Positions 53,682-62,707 of a stretch of DNA of 64,000 bases are shown here, in pieces. The notes under the pieces are model-generated. The model was given only the letters and a program-made list of their open reading frames with translations. It made no database searches and had not been told where the DNA came from. The stretch comes from an uncultured Prevotella sp. (GTDB lineage Bacteria; Bacteroidota; Bacteroidia; Bacteroidales; Bacteroidaceae): contig CAMVUM010000004.1 of the NCBI GenBank assembly GCA_947170725.1, forward strand, positions 1 to 64,000, in the 5' to 3' direction. The position numbers and the translations under genes were made by a program. Position 1 is the stretch's first letter. Each line of letters starts with the position of its first letter.

Positions 53682-55088
53682 ATGATGAGACAGATACGCA
53701 GATATGTGCTGGCAACCGTGGCCGTCATGATTGTGGGCGGCATGGCAATGGCACAGACCACTAAGTGGAAAGAGATACACAAGGTGAAGAAGAAGGAAAC
53801 CATTTTCGGTATCGCGCGTGACAACGGACTGACCGTTGACGAACTGATTGCGGCCAATCCGGAGATGACCAAGCCAGGATATGAGTTGAAGAAAGGCGAG
53901 ACAATCTTCATTCCATATCCATCGGGACCGGACAAGACACTGACCGCAGCCCAACAGGCCCAGCAAGCCAAGGTCGCTCAGGCGGGCGATAAGGCCGGCG
54001 TGGCTAAGGGCAAGGATGAAGTGGACATGCGCAAGCGCGAGATACGTGTGGGCGTGATGTTGCCGTTGCATTACATCAACGGTGACGGCCGGCGCATGGT
54101 TGAATACTATCGCGGTGTGTTGATGGCCTGCGACAGCCTTCGTCAGGGGGGGATTTCGGTGGATGTCAGGGCGTGGAACGTGCCGGAAGATGCCGACATC
54201 AGCAAGACGCTTCGTGACAGGGATGCCGCCCGGTGTGATGTTATCATCGGCCCGCTCTACTCGAAGCAGGTCAAGCCGCTTGCCGATTTCGCCAAGGCCC
54301 ATGACATAAAGGTGCTCATACCGTTCTCTATCAATGCTCCCGAGGTGAAGACAAACCGCAACATATTTCAGGTTTATCAGAGTCCGGAAGACTACAACGA
54401 GGCCGTTATCGGCCATTTCCTCGAAAAGTTTGCCGGTTTCCACACAGTATTCATAGACTGCAACGATACAACCAGCAAGAAGGGCATCTTTACCTTCGGA
54501 CTGCGCCGGCGCATGGAGACGATGGGGCGCAGCCATTCCATCACAAACCTTAAGTCAAGCGAGGCGGCGTTTGCCAAGGCGTTCAGCACGACGCAGCCCA
54601 ACGTCGTCATACTCAATACCGGACGCTCGCCGGAGCTCAATATAGCCTTCGCCAAGCTGAACGGACTGGCCATGACCAGACCGAAGCTGAGCATCTCGAT
54701 GTTCGGATATACGGAATGGATGATGTATACGAAGTATAATCTTGACAATTTCTATAAGTTCAGCGTCTATATCCCCGCCACGTTCTATACCAATCCGCTG
54801 TCGCCCCAGACGGCGCGCATAGAGCAGAAATACCGCTGGAACTTCCATGCCGACATGATGCACGCCCTGCCGCGTTTTGCCATAACGGGCTTTGACCATG
54901 CCTACTATTTCGTCAAGGGACTTCACATGTACGGAAAGGTCTTTGTCGGTCCGCGCGGAGTTGTAGGCTACAAGCCCATACAGACACCGCTCCATTTCGA
55001 ACGTATTGGCGACGGCAGACTGCAGAACCGCGGACTGCTATTCGTCCACTATACTCCGGAACATAAGATAGAGACAATCAATTTCTGA
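53682..55088 (+). CDS. LysM domain fused to a periplasmic-binding-like domain
   Basis: 468 residues: signal peptide (about 1-25, ending AMAQ), LysM domain (about 30-85; 'HKVKKKETIFGIARDNGLTVDELIAANP'), an Ala/Gln/Lys linker, then a type 1 periplasmic-binding (leucine-binding-like) fold (about 120-468: IRVGVMLPLHYINGDGRRMVEYYRG, VIIGPLYSKQVKPLADFA). LysM binds peptidoglycan; the second part may bind a ligand or a partner. It heads an operon with an outer membrane barrel (5 bp gap) and a POT transporter (3 bp gap). Confidence 0.87.
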   Translation: MMRQIRRYVLATVAVMIVGGMAMAQTTKWKEIHKVKKKETIFGIARDNGLTVDELIAANPEMTKPGYELKKGETIFIPYPSGPDKTLTAAQQAQQAKVAQAGDKAGVAKGKDEVDMRKREIRVGVMLPLHYINGDGRRMVEYYRGVLMACDSLRQGGISVDVRAWNVPEDADISKTLRDRDAARCDVIIGPLYSKQVKPLADFAKAHDIKVLIPFSINAPEVKTNRNIFQVYQSPEDYNEAVIGHFLEKFAGFHTVFIDCNDTTSKKGIFTFGLRRRMETMGRSHSITNLKSSEAAFAKAFSTTQPNVVILNTGRSPELNIAFAKLNGLAMTRPKLSISMFGYTEWMMYTKYNLDNFYKFSVYIPATFYTNPLSPQTARIEQKYRWNFHADMMHALPRFAITGFDHAYYFVKGLHMYGKVFVGPRGVVGYKPIQTPLHFERIGDGRLQNRGLLFVHYTPEHKIETINF

Positions 55089-55093
55089 CACAC

Positions 55094-55855
55094 ATGCGTA
55101 GATATATTATTCTGACAATGTCGGCCGTGATGATGGCCGTGACGGCGGCGGCACAGGTGGGCGACTACCGGAGCGAGGTGGCCATTGGCGTCAACGGCGG
55201 ATATGTGATGAGCTCGGTTGGGTTCAATCCCAACATCCCGCAGAAGATGTTGGGCGGCATGACAACCGGTCTCTCCGTGCGCTATACGTGTGAGAAATAT
55301 TTCAACAGCATCTGCGCACTTGTCGGTGAGGTCAATTACACGCAGACGGGATGGCGGGAAGACATCCTCACGGCTGAAGACATGCCGGTCATAAACCAAT
55401 ATACGGGCCAGCCTGAAGAGTATGAGCGGTGTCTGACCTACATCCAGGTGCCGATGATGGCCCGCATGGGGTGGGGACGCGAGCGCAAGGGCTTTCAGTT
55501 CTTCTTCCAGCTCGGTCCGCAGGTTGGCATGTTCCTGTCGGAAAAGTCGAAATCGAATTTTGATTTCAACCTGCGCAACGTCAACGACCGTATCGGCGCG
55601 CAGCGCGACGCAGCCCAGGAATATCTTCCCATAGAACGGAAGTTCGACTATGGAATCGTTGGCGGTCTCGGTTTGGAGTATTCCCATCCGAAGGTGGGCC
55701 ACTTCATCATTGAAGGCCGCTACTACTACGGTTTGGGAGACATCTACAACAACTCCAAGCGCGACTATTTCGGGCGGAGTAACATTGGAAATATCGTCGT
55801 CAAACTGACCTATCTATTTGACATCGTGAAATCTAATAACCCTAAAATTAAATAA
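55094..55855 (+). CDS. Outer membrane beta-barrel protein (PorT-like)
   Basis: 253 residues with a signal peptide (MRRYIILTMSAVMMAVTAAAQ). Barrel strands such as EVAIGVNGGYVMSSVGFNP, YIQVPMMARMGWG, FFFQLGPQVGMFLSEKS, YGIVGGLGLEYSHPKVGHFIIEGRYYYGLGD and a final 'NIVVKLTYLFDI' fit the PorT/outer-membrane-protein-beta-barrel family. Middle gene of the LysM-barrel-POT operon, which suggests the three act together at the envelope. Confidence 0.82.
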   Translation: MRRYIILTMSAVMMAVTAAAQVGDYRSEVAIGVNGGYVMSSVGFNPNIPQKMLGGMTTGLSVRYTCEKYFNSICALVGEVNYTQTGWREDILTAEDMPVINQYTGQPEEYERCLTYIQVPMMARMGWGRERKGFQFFFQLGPQVGMFLSEKSKSNFDFNLRNVNDRIGAQRDAAQEYLPIERKFDYGIVGGLGLEYSHPKVGHFIIEGRYYYGLGDIYNNSKRDYFGRSNIGNIVVKLTYLFDIVKSNNPKIK

Positions 55856-55858
55856 ATT

Positions 55859-57397
55859 ATGTTTGAAGGACAACCTAAAGGTCTTTATGCGTTGGCTCTT
55901 GCCAACACCGGCGAACGTTTCGGCTATTATACGATGCTCGCCGTATTCGCACTGTTTCTGAGAGCCAACTATGGTCTGTCGGCAGCAACAGCCGGCACTA
56001 TCTACAGTTCGTTTCTGATGCTCGTCTATTTCTTCCCGCTCTTCGGCGGTATGCTGGCCGACAAGTTCGGTTTCGGCAAGATGGTGACAACCGGAATCAT
56101 GATAATGTTCGGTGGCTATCTGCTTCTTTCCATTCCGCTTGGAGGTGACACGGTGGCTCTCGTCGTGATGCTGGCTGCACTGCTGCTGATAGGTTTCGGC
56201 ACGGGACTGTTCAAGGGTAATCTGCAGGTTATGGTCGGTAATCTCTATGATAATCCGAAATATGCCGCACGCCGTGACTCCGGATTCTCACTGTTCTATA
56301 TGGCCATAAATATCGGTGCCTTGTTCGCTCCGACAATGGCTGTCCGGATCATGGAATATGCCCAGGCCGAGTTAGGCTATTCTGTGAATGATTCCTATCA
56401 CTTTGCTTTTGCCGTGGCCTGCGCCTCGCTGATACTATCGATTGCGATATATTATGCTTTCCGTAGTACGTTCAAGCATACCGAGGGCAATGGTAAGTCG
56501 GCCGCTAAAGGTAGTGATACCGCAACTGTTGAGGAACTTTCGCCGGCTGAGACCAAGCAGCGCATTACGGCACTGTGTCTCGTCTATGCCGTTGTCATCT
56601 TCTTCTGGATGGCGTTCCATCAGAACGGTCTGTCGCTGACATATTTTGCCGATGAGTTTACGGCGCGTTCGGCAGAGGGCGTACAGGGAATGGCCTTTGA
56701 CGTATGGAATCTCGTGTTCATCATCTTCATCGTTTACGCAGGTTTTTCTCTCTTCCAGAGCAAGACGGAAAAAGCCAAGGGCATATCAGCCGCTGTAATC
56801 ATCGTTGCAGTTGGTCTGCTCGTCTATAAGTATTATCAGATGATTGGCGCGGTAGAGGTTTCCGCACCTATTTTCCAGCAGTTCAACCCGTTCTATGTGG
56901 TTGCCCTGACACCGGTGTCAATGGCTATTTTCGGGGCCTTGGCTGCCAATGGCAAGGAGCCTTCCGCACCGCGTAAGATTGCATACGGTATGATTATTGC
57001 CGCTGCAGCTTTCGCAATGCTTTTGTTCTTCTCCATAGGTCTTCCCATGCCTCAGACCGAACCCGGTCCTGACGGCAATCCGGTCGCTGTTCATGTTGCC
57101 GACGTTACGCCAAATCTGCTTATCGGTGTCTATCTCATTCTGACGTTCGGTGAGCTTCTGCTCTCTCCGATGGGAATCTCCTTTGTTTCGAAGGTCGCTC
57201 CTCCCAAATATAAGGGAATGATGATGGGCGGATGGTTTGTGGCTACGGCTATCGGAAATCAGCTCGTTCTTTTCGGCGGTGTGTTGTGGGGAACAATCCC
57301 GTTGTGGGTGTGCTGGGCTGTCTTCATGAGCGTATGCCTAATTGCCGCAGTCTTCATGTTCGCCATGATGAAACGTCTGGAGGCTGTCGCCAAGTGA
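55859..57397 (+). CDS. POT/PTR family peptide transporter
   Basis: 512 residues, 12-14 helices. The segment LANTGERFGYYTMLAVF is the first-helix motif; the classical ExxERFxYY has Asn in place of the first Glu (NTGER). GFGTGLFKGNLQVMVGNLY and FGELLLSPMGISFVSKVAP are further family patterns. Proton-coupled uptake of di- or tripeptides in the inner membrane, with the changed first Glu perhaps altering coupling. Last gene of the LysM operon, followed by a hairpin terminator. Confidence 0.88.
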   Translation: MFEGQPKGLYALALANTGERFGYYTMLAVFALFLRANYGLSAATAGTIYSSFLMLVYFFPLFGGMLADKFGFGKMVTTGIMIMFGGYLLLSIPLGGDTVALVVMLAALLLIGFGTGLFKGNLQVMVGNLYDNPKYAARRDSGFSLFYMAINIGALFAPTMAVRIMEYAQAELGYSVNDSYHFAFAVACASLILSIAIYYAFRSTFKHTEGNGKSAAKGSDTATVEELSPAETKQRITALCLVYAVVIFFWMAFHQNGLSLTYFADEFTARSAEGVQGMAFDVWNLVFIIFIVYAGFSLFQSKTEKAKGISAAVIIVAVGLLVYKYYQMIGAVEVSAPIFQQFNPFYVVALTPVSMAIFGALAANGKEPSAPRKIAYGMIIAAAAFAMLLFFSIGLPMPQTEPGPDGNPVAVHVADVTPNLLIGVYLILTFGELLLSPMGISFVSKVAPPKYKGMMMGGWFVATAIGNQLVLFGGVLWGTIPLWVCWAVFMSVCLIAAVFMFAMMKRLEAVAK

Positions 57398-57430
57398 TGA
57401 CGATGTGACGGCAAACAGTATTTTGAAATT

Positions 57431-57520
57431 GCAGGGGCACATATATTCTTGTGTTTGTCCGCTTTAGCACATGACATTCCGTCGTTTGCGGACAAATACA
57501 AGAATCTGTCCCTGCTTCCT
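57431..57520 (+). terminator. Terminator of the LysM-POT operon
   Basis: Long imperfect hairpin: GCAGGGGCAC...TTTGTCCGC (57431-57462) pairs with GCGGACAAA...TCCCTGC (57488-57515), followed by TTCCTTTT, 34 bp past the stop. Confidence 0.65.
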
Positions 57521-57618
57521 TTTATCTATAATCTTAGTTCTTTCCCGTTATGCCATTATAATTCCCTGCCGTTCTTATTGTAATCCCATTTATTTGTAAT
57601 CCTTAAATCTTTGTCGCT

Positions 57619-58671
57619 TTGTTATCCCTTCTACTTTCTTCTTTCCTTATTTTCGCCGAACTCAACTGCGAAAACCTTTTCGACTGCCGCCATGACAGTC
57701 TGAAGCAAGACATGGAATTTCTTCCCGAATCCGGTCGGCATTGGACGCCATGGAAATATTGGCGCAAGGTGAACAACATCGCTCAGGCCGTTGTTGCCTG
57801 CGGACAGGGTGGGGCGGACTATGAAAAGGGCAGTCGTGATTGTGTCGGAATGACTGGAGGACATGTTGATGATGCTGATGCGGAACATGGCTATGGGGCT
57901 GTTGTCGGCAGTAGCGCAAACTATCGCATGCCGGATTTCGTCGCTCTCTGCGAGGTGGAGAATGACAGTGTGATGCGCGACCTGACGAAACGCTCACTTC
58001 TTCGCACAGCACGTTATGAATACATAATGACCGATTCGCCCGACGGGCGTGGCATTGACGTTGCCTTGATGTATTCGCCGTTCGCTTTCGCACCGATACG
58101 TCATTATCCGCTCAGAGTCGAACCGGTGAGAGGAATGACGCCGACGCGAGATATTCTCTATGTCTCCGGTCGTACAGTAACGGAAGATACATTGCATATC
58201 TTTGTTGTTCACGCCCCGAGCCGGCGTAATGGTGAGCGCCATTCGCGGAAATTCCGTGAGGCCGTAGCCCGTCGGCTTTGTGCTTCGGTGGACTCCGTAA
58301 GGGCGTTGATGCCTGACGCTAAAATCATTGTAGCTGGCGATTTCAATGACTATTCCGGAGATCCGGCCATCTCGCTATATCTCAGTCATGGCCTTGCCGA
58401 CGTTTCGGACGGTGCCCGCGGGCTCTATGGGCGTGCAAAAGGTACCTATCGTTATAATGGACGTTGGGGGAGTCTTGACCATATTCTGATGTCATCGTCG
58501 TTGGCATCCCGTGTTAAGTCTGCTTTCGTCTACGATGCCCCGTTTCTGCTTGAAGAAGATAAAAAGTATGGCGGCCTCAAGCCTTTCCGCTCATACACCG
58601 GCTATCGCTTTTCTGCCTACGGAACCAGCGACCACCTTCCACTGGTGGTAAGGTTTGAAAATGGAGAGTGA
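57619..58671 (+). CDS. Endonuclease/exonuclease/phosphatase family protein, TTG start
   Basis: 350 residues with a likely signal peptide. The frame has a stop at 57604 and no ATG before the catalytic motif AELNCENLFD (about 13-22), so the TTG at 57619 is the probable start. EEP-family motifs follow: ALCEVENDSVMRDL (Glu), FVVHAPSRRNGE (His), IIVAGDFNDYSGDP (Asp and Asn), GSLDHILMSS and GTSDHLPLV (final Asp-His). A Mg2+-dependent phosphodiesterase or phosphatase, probably secreted. The gene ends at a very long hairpin shared with the convergent MFS gene. Confidence 0.83.
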   Translation: MLSLLLSSFLIFAELNCENLFDCRHDSLKQDMEFLPESGRHWTPWKYWRKVNNIAQAVVACGQGGADYEKGSRDCVGMTGGHVDDADAEHGYGAVVGSSANYRMPDFVALCEVENDSVMRDLTKRSLLRTARYEYIMTDSPDGRGIDVALMYSPFAFAPIRHYPLRVEPVRGMTPTRDILYVSGRTVTEDTLHIFVVHAPSRRNGERHSRKFREAVARRLCASVDSVRALMPDAKIIVAGDFNDYSGDPAISLYLSHGLADVSDGARGLYGRAKGTYRYNGRWGSLDHILMSSSLASRVKSAFVYDAPFLLEEDKKYGGLKPFRSYTGYRFSAYGTSDHLPLVVRFENGE

Positions 58672-58699
58672 AGGAGTTGCGAGATGAAGAATTGAAGAG

Positions 58700-58782
58700 T
58701 TAAGAACGAAAAATCAGTTGCCGCGGTTCCCACTGCTATTTAGACAAAGTGGGAACGGCGGCAACTGATTTTTCGTTCTTAA
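58700..58782. terminator. Very long bidirectional hairpin
   Basis: 35 bp arms (58700-58734 and 58748-58782) with one mismatch, starting TTAAGAACGAAAAATCAG, around a 13-base loop, with A/T runs on both sides. It lies between two convergent stop codons, so it can end transcription from both. Confidence 0.8.
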
Positions 58783-58790
58783 TTTTTTGT

Positions 58791-60398
58791 TTATTTTATG
58801 TTCGGTTCCTCAAGTCCGAGGCCCTTCTTCTTGTCAACGACTTTCAGGAAAAGACCGATGACGAGGGCTGCTACGCCAAGACAGGCAAGCATTATGAGAG
58901 GGGCTGTGTAGTTGAGGTTCGTGGGGTCGGTGACACCCTCGTTGGTGGCTGTAAGCACTTTGCCGATAAGGAGCGGGAAGAGCCACAGACCGATGTTCTG
59001 AATCCAGAAGATAAGAGCATAGGCACTACCGATCACTTTTGCGTCGACAAGTTTAGGCACGCTGGGCCACAACGAAGCGGGCACGAGGGAGAACGATGCG
59101 CCCAAGACAAGGATTGTAAGATATGCAATGACAACACCGCCGACCTGGTTGCCCTTGAACTCCGGAAGGATGAATGCGAATGTGAGGTGGCATGCTATAA
59201 GGAGCAGCGAACCGAGCACAAGCATTGAAGCGGCTTTGCCTTTGTGGTCTACATAATTGCCGAGAACGGGGGTTATGCCGACAGCGAGAAGCGGGAATAC
59301 GGCGAAAATGGATTCTGCAGACTGACGCATGTAGCCCATGTAACAATAGGTGATGAGTGCCAGTACGGATATGGCCAGCATGGTATATTTCAGTTCCTGC
59401 TTTTTTATGAAGTTGAACATGAATGCTGTTGCAGCCACAACGAGCATGATGCCATACTGAACAATCGTTACGGATGGAGAAGCCCAGAAAGAGTCGGCCG
59501 GAACTTCTGTGAATGTAAGATTGCACTGTAGCATGTTTACCGCATATTTCTGGAACGGGAATATGGCGCTGTAATAGAGCACGCAGAGGAGAGACACGAG
59601 CCAGAAGCCCATTGACGAAAGTATCTGACCGATATCTGATATCTTGAAGGGATCGTCTTTCTCTTCTGCCTCACCGGTTTGTGCGTCGAGTTTCTTGTCC
59701 ATGAAGAAATAGATAACGAGCATGATGAGTGATATGCACAGAAGTACGACACCGAACGCAACAGAGCGTGATACGCTTATTTCGCCGCCCAGCTTGGCAA
59801 AGAAGGGGGAGAAAATCATGCAGGTAGCCACGCCAAGACGTGCCAACGCCATTTCAGAACCCATCGCCAATGCCATTTCACGGCCTTTGAACCATTTCAC
59901 GATGCCGCGGCTGACAGTGATTCCGCCCATCTCGCAGCCGCATCCGAAGATCATGAAACCGAGAGCAGCAAGTTTGGCTGATGAAGGCATGCCTTCGTAG
60001 AACGGTGACACGCCCAGCTGTTCAAATACGGGAATATGATTGAGATTTTCTGTGAACCATACATCAAGCGAACTGCCGATGAAGCTGTCACTGACGGCAT
60101 ACCATTTGACACATGCTCCGGCAAGCATTACTACTCCCGAGAGAAGAGCGGTGAAGCGCACACCCATCTTGTCGAGAATGATACCGGCGAAGATGAGGAA
60201 GAATACGAATACATTGAGGAATGTCTCGGCACCTTGCATGGTTCCGAAGGCATCTGAGTCCCAGCCGCGTTGCGACTGCATGAGGTCTTTGATAGGCGAG
60301 AGGATGTCCATGAAGATATAAGCACAGAACATCGCAAGAGCCAGAAGCAATAGGGCTGCCCAGCGAATGGCAGCGGAATCGCGTAGTGTTTTATTCAT
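58791..60398 (-). CDS. Major facilitator superfamily transporter
   Basis: 535 residues, about 12 helices. The N-terminal half has AMFCAYIFMDILSPIKDLMQ and FLIFAGIILDKMGVRFTALLSG (the helix 2-3 loop with Asp-Lys-x-Gly-x-Arg), the central loop is AQTGEAEEKDDPFKISDI, and the C-terminal half has PVLGNYVDHKGKAASMLVLG. Type resembles nitrate/oxalate-like or other organic-anion MFS, but I cannot name the substrate. Convergent with the EEP gene and downstream of the S9 peptidase gene, separated by an AT-rich hairpin. Confidence 0.85.
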   Translation of the reverse strand: MNKTLRDSAAIRWAALLLLALAMFCAYIFMDILSPIKDLMQSQRGWDSDAFGTMQGAETFLNVFVFFLIFAGIILDKMGVRFTALLSGVVMLAGACVKWYAVSDSFIGSSLDVWFTENLNHIPVFEQLGVSPFYEGMPSSAKLAALGFMIFGCGCEMGGITVSRGIVKWFKGREMALAMGSEMALARLGVATCMIFSPFFAKLGGEISVSRSVAFGVVLLCISLIMLVIYFFMDKKLDAQTGEAEEKDDPFKISDIGQILSSMGFWLVSLLCVLYYSAIFPFQKYAVNMLQCNLTFTEVPADSFWASPSVTIVQYGIMLVVAATAFMFNFIKKQELKYTMLAISVLALITYCYMGYMRQSAESIFAVFPLLAVGITPVLGNYVDHKGKAASMLVLGSLLLIACHLTFAFILPEFKGNQVGGVVIAYLTILVLGASFSLVPASLWPSVPKLVDAKVIGSAYALIFWIQNIGLWLFPLLIGKVLTATNEGVTDPTNLNYTAPLIMLACLGVAALVIGLFLKVVDKKKGLGLEEPNIK

Positions 60399-60442
60399 TT
60401 TATCTGTTATTTATTAATTATTATTTGTTACCTTTTTACCTT

Positions 60443-60506
60443 TTATTTATTAGTTATTATTTGGCTTCTTGTATACATAGTAGACCAAATAATAACTAAT
60501 AAATAA
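60443..60506. terminator. AT-rich perfect hairpin between S9 peptidase and MFS genes
   Basis: 22 bp perfect arms TTATTTATTAGTTATTATTT(GG) at 60443-60464 and its complement at 60485-60506, 20-base loop. It lies 5 bp after the S9 stop and about 45 bp before the MFS start. A half-copy of the left arm (TTATTTATTAATTATTATTTG) sits just upstream at about 60410-60427. Confidence 0.55.
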
Positions 60507-60510
60507 TAAT

Positions 60511-62682
60511 TTATTTGAGCCAGCGGTCAAGCCATCCGAAGAACGTGCGCTGCCATAGAACGCCGTTCTGAGGCTTGAGCACCCAGTGGTTCTCGTCGGG
60601 GAATATGAGCAGTTCTGCCGGAATACCGCGCATGCGGGCAGCGTTGAAAGCGCCCATGCCCTGATTGTAGTTGATGCGGTAGTCCATTTCGCCGTGGATA
60701 CAGAGGATGGGGGTATCCCAGCGGTCAACGAACTTATGCGGCGAGTTGGCGTATGTCTTGCGGGCGTCGGCCGTCTGGTGCTTGTTCCAGAAAGCGTCGT
60801 CGTATTCCCAGTTGCTGAACCACGCTTCCTCGGTGTCGGTGTACATTGATTCGAGGTTGAAGGCACCGTCGTGGGAGATGAAGCACTTGAAGCGTTTGTC
60901 GTGGTGGCCTGCAAGATAGTAGACGCTGAATCCGCCGAAGCTCGCTCCGACAGCGCCGAGGCGGTTGCGGTCAACGAACGGCAGATTGGCTGCGGCATCG
61001 TCAATGGCGGACAGATAGTCGTCCATGCACTGGCCGGTCCAGTCGCCGCTCACCTGCTCGTTCCATTCAGAACCGAATCCGGGAAGACCGTGGCGGTTTG
61101 GGGCGACAATGACATATCCGTTGGCAGCCATTATCTGGAAATTCCAGCGATAGCTCCAGAACTGGCTCACTGGGCTTTGCGGACCGCCCTCGCAGAAGAG
61201 TAGGGTGGGGTATTTCTTGTTTTCGTCGAAGTTTGACGGCAGTATAATCCAGCAGAGCATGTTCTTTCCGTCTGTTGTCTTGACCCAGCGCTGCTGCACC
61301 TTACCGAGAGAAAGCTGGTCGGTGATATGTTTGTTCTCCGTTGTTATCTGTTCAATCTTGGTTTTCTTCACCTCCTTGCCGGGAGTGATGACATAGATAT
61401 CGGTAGGAGCGGAGAGGCTCTGCCGCATGGCGAGGAGCTTGTTGCCGTTGTTGGCGGGGGCTATTGAGAGATAGTCGGCCCAATCGTTGGTTAGCTGTTT
61501 CACGTCTCCGTTGAGGTTTGTCTGATAGGCATTGACACAGCCGTGCCATACACCGATGAACGAGAGAGTTTTTGAGTCGGCACTCCAGCAGAAGGCATCA
61601 ACATTGGAGTCGAACGATTCCGTGACGTATGTCTTCTCGCCGGTGGCAAAGGTGTAGACGCAGAGACGGTTGCGGTCAGCTTCATATCCGTCGCGGGCCA
61701 TGCTCTGCCATGCCACGTGTCGTCCGTCGGGCGAGAACTGAGGGTTGGTGTCATAGCCGGGATTGTTCTTCAGGTTCTCCTCGCTGTTGATATTCTGGTC
61801 CTTCATCGTATGGGTGGGATTCACGGCGACGGGCTTATATCCCTCCGGCTTGCAGAGGTTGCGCGTTTCTTTCGTGTCCACTTCATACAGGAAGATGTCC
61901 GAATCGGTAGAGATGGCATAGTCCCGTCCCATCTTCTTGCGGCACGTATATGCTATTGTTTTCGACGAGGGGCTCCATGCGAGCTGCTCGATTCCGCCGA
62001 ACGGCTCCATCGGACACTCGTATGGTTCGCCTTCAAGAATGTCGGTCATCGTGCCGGCAATGGTTCCGTCAGCATTGACATCGGCGATGAAAGGATGTTG
62101 GATTGTCTCGACATAGTGATCCCAATGACGGTACATAAGGTCGGTTACGCGTCGGCCGGTAGCCAAAGGCAGATCGTCGGGGTTCTTCTTGATAATCTCG
62201 TTGAACGCCATCGACTTGATGATGATAACCTTACGTCCGTCGGGTGAGAACTTGAAGCCCTCGACACTTCCGTCCGTCTTGCTGAGCTGGCGGCGGTCGC
62301 TACCGTCGCGTTCCATTGACCATATCTCCCCTCCGGTCAGGAAGGCGATGCGGCCGTTCACCCATGTCGGGTCGGTCTCGCTGGCGGCTGTGGTGGTCAG
62401 CTGGCTGTTGTTCTTTCCGTCGGCGTTGATGACGCAGATTACCTGATGGCCCTTGTTTTCCTTTACGCTATAGTAGCCCACCTGATAGACAATCTGCTGT
62501 CCGTCGGCCGATGCTTCCGCCGACGCGATGCGTCCCATGGCCCACAGAGCTTCTGGAGTCATGAGGCGGCTGTTGAGTGTGATGTTGTTCTTGCCTATGT
62601 TCACGGCATTCTGTGCTTTTGTGTTGCCGGTTTGTGCGAACAGGGCAATCACGGCGGCAACGATTATTCGATATGTTTTCAT
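60511..62682 (-). CDS. S9 family peptidase (dipeptidyl-peptidase-5-like)
   Basis: 723 residues with a signal peptide (MKTYRIIVAAVIALFAQTGNTKAQ). Beta-propeller at about 45-440 with WD/PD40-type repeats (FSPDGRKVIII, WSPSSKTIAYTCRKK, FSPDGRHVAWQS), then an alpha/beta hydrolase (450-723). Catalytic residues: GASFGGFSVYYLAG (Ser near 579), IHGEMDYRI (Asp near 663) and DENHWVLKP (His near 695). A prolyl-oligopeptidase-fold enzyme that trims dipeptides or acyl-peptides in the periplasm. The window also holds a POT transporter, but the two are in separate operons. Confidence 0.92.
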   Translation of the reverse strand: MKTYRIIVAAVIALFAQTGNTKAQNAVNIGKNNITLNSRLMTPEALWAMGRIASAEASADGQQIVYQVGYYSVKENKGHQVICVINADGKNNSQLTTTAASETDPTWVNGRIAFLTGGEIWSMERDGSDRRQLSKTDGSVEGFKFSPDGRKVIIIKSMAFNEIIKKNPDDLPLATGRRVTDLMYRHWDHYVETIQHPFIADVNADGTIAGTMTDILEGEPYECPMEPFGGIEQLAWSPSSKTIAYTCRKKMGRDYAISTDSDIFLYEVDTKETRNLCKPEGYKPVAVNPTHTMKDQNINSEENLKNNPGYDTNPQFSPDGRHVAWQSMARDGYEADRNRLCVYTFATGEKTYVTESFDSNVDAFCWSADSKTLSFIGVWHGCVNAYQTNLNGDVKQLTNDWADYLSIAPANNGNKLLAMRQSLSAPTDIYVITPGKEVKKTKIEQITTENKHITDQLSLGKVQQRWVKTTDGKNMLCWIILPSNFDENKKYPTLLFCEGGPQSPVSQFWSYRWNFQIMAANGYVIVAPNRHGLPGFGSEWNEQVSGDWTGQCMDDYLSAIDDAAANLPFVDRNRLGAVGASFGGFSVYYLAGHHDKRFKCFISHDGAFNLESMYTDTEEAWFSNWEYDDAFWNKHQTADARKTYANSPHKFVDRWDTPILCIHGEMDYRINYNQGMGAFNAARMRGIPAELLIFPDENHWVLKPQNGVLWQRTFFGWLDRWLK

Positions 62683-62707
62683 TTGTTGGTAATATTAGCT
62701 TCTGATT

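Noticed and set aside
53664-54536. 290-residue minus-strand ORF over the LysM gene
   Set aside because: Antisense to a protein with clear LysM and binding domains.
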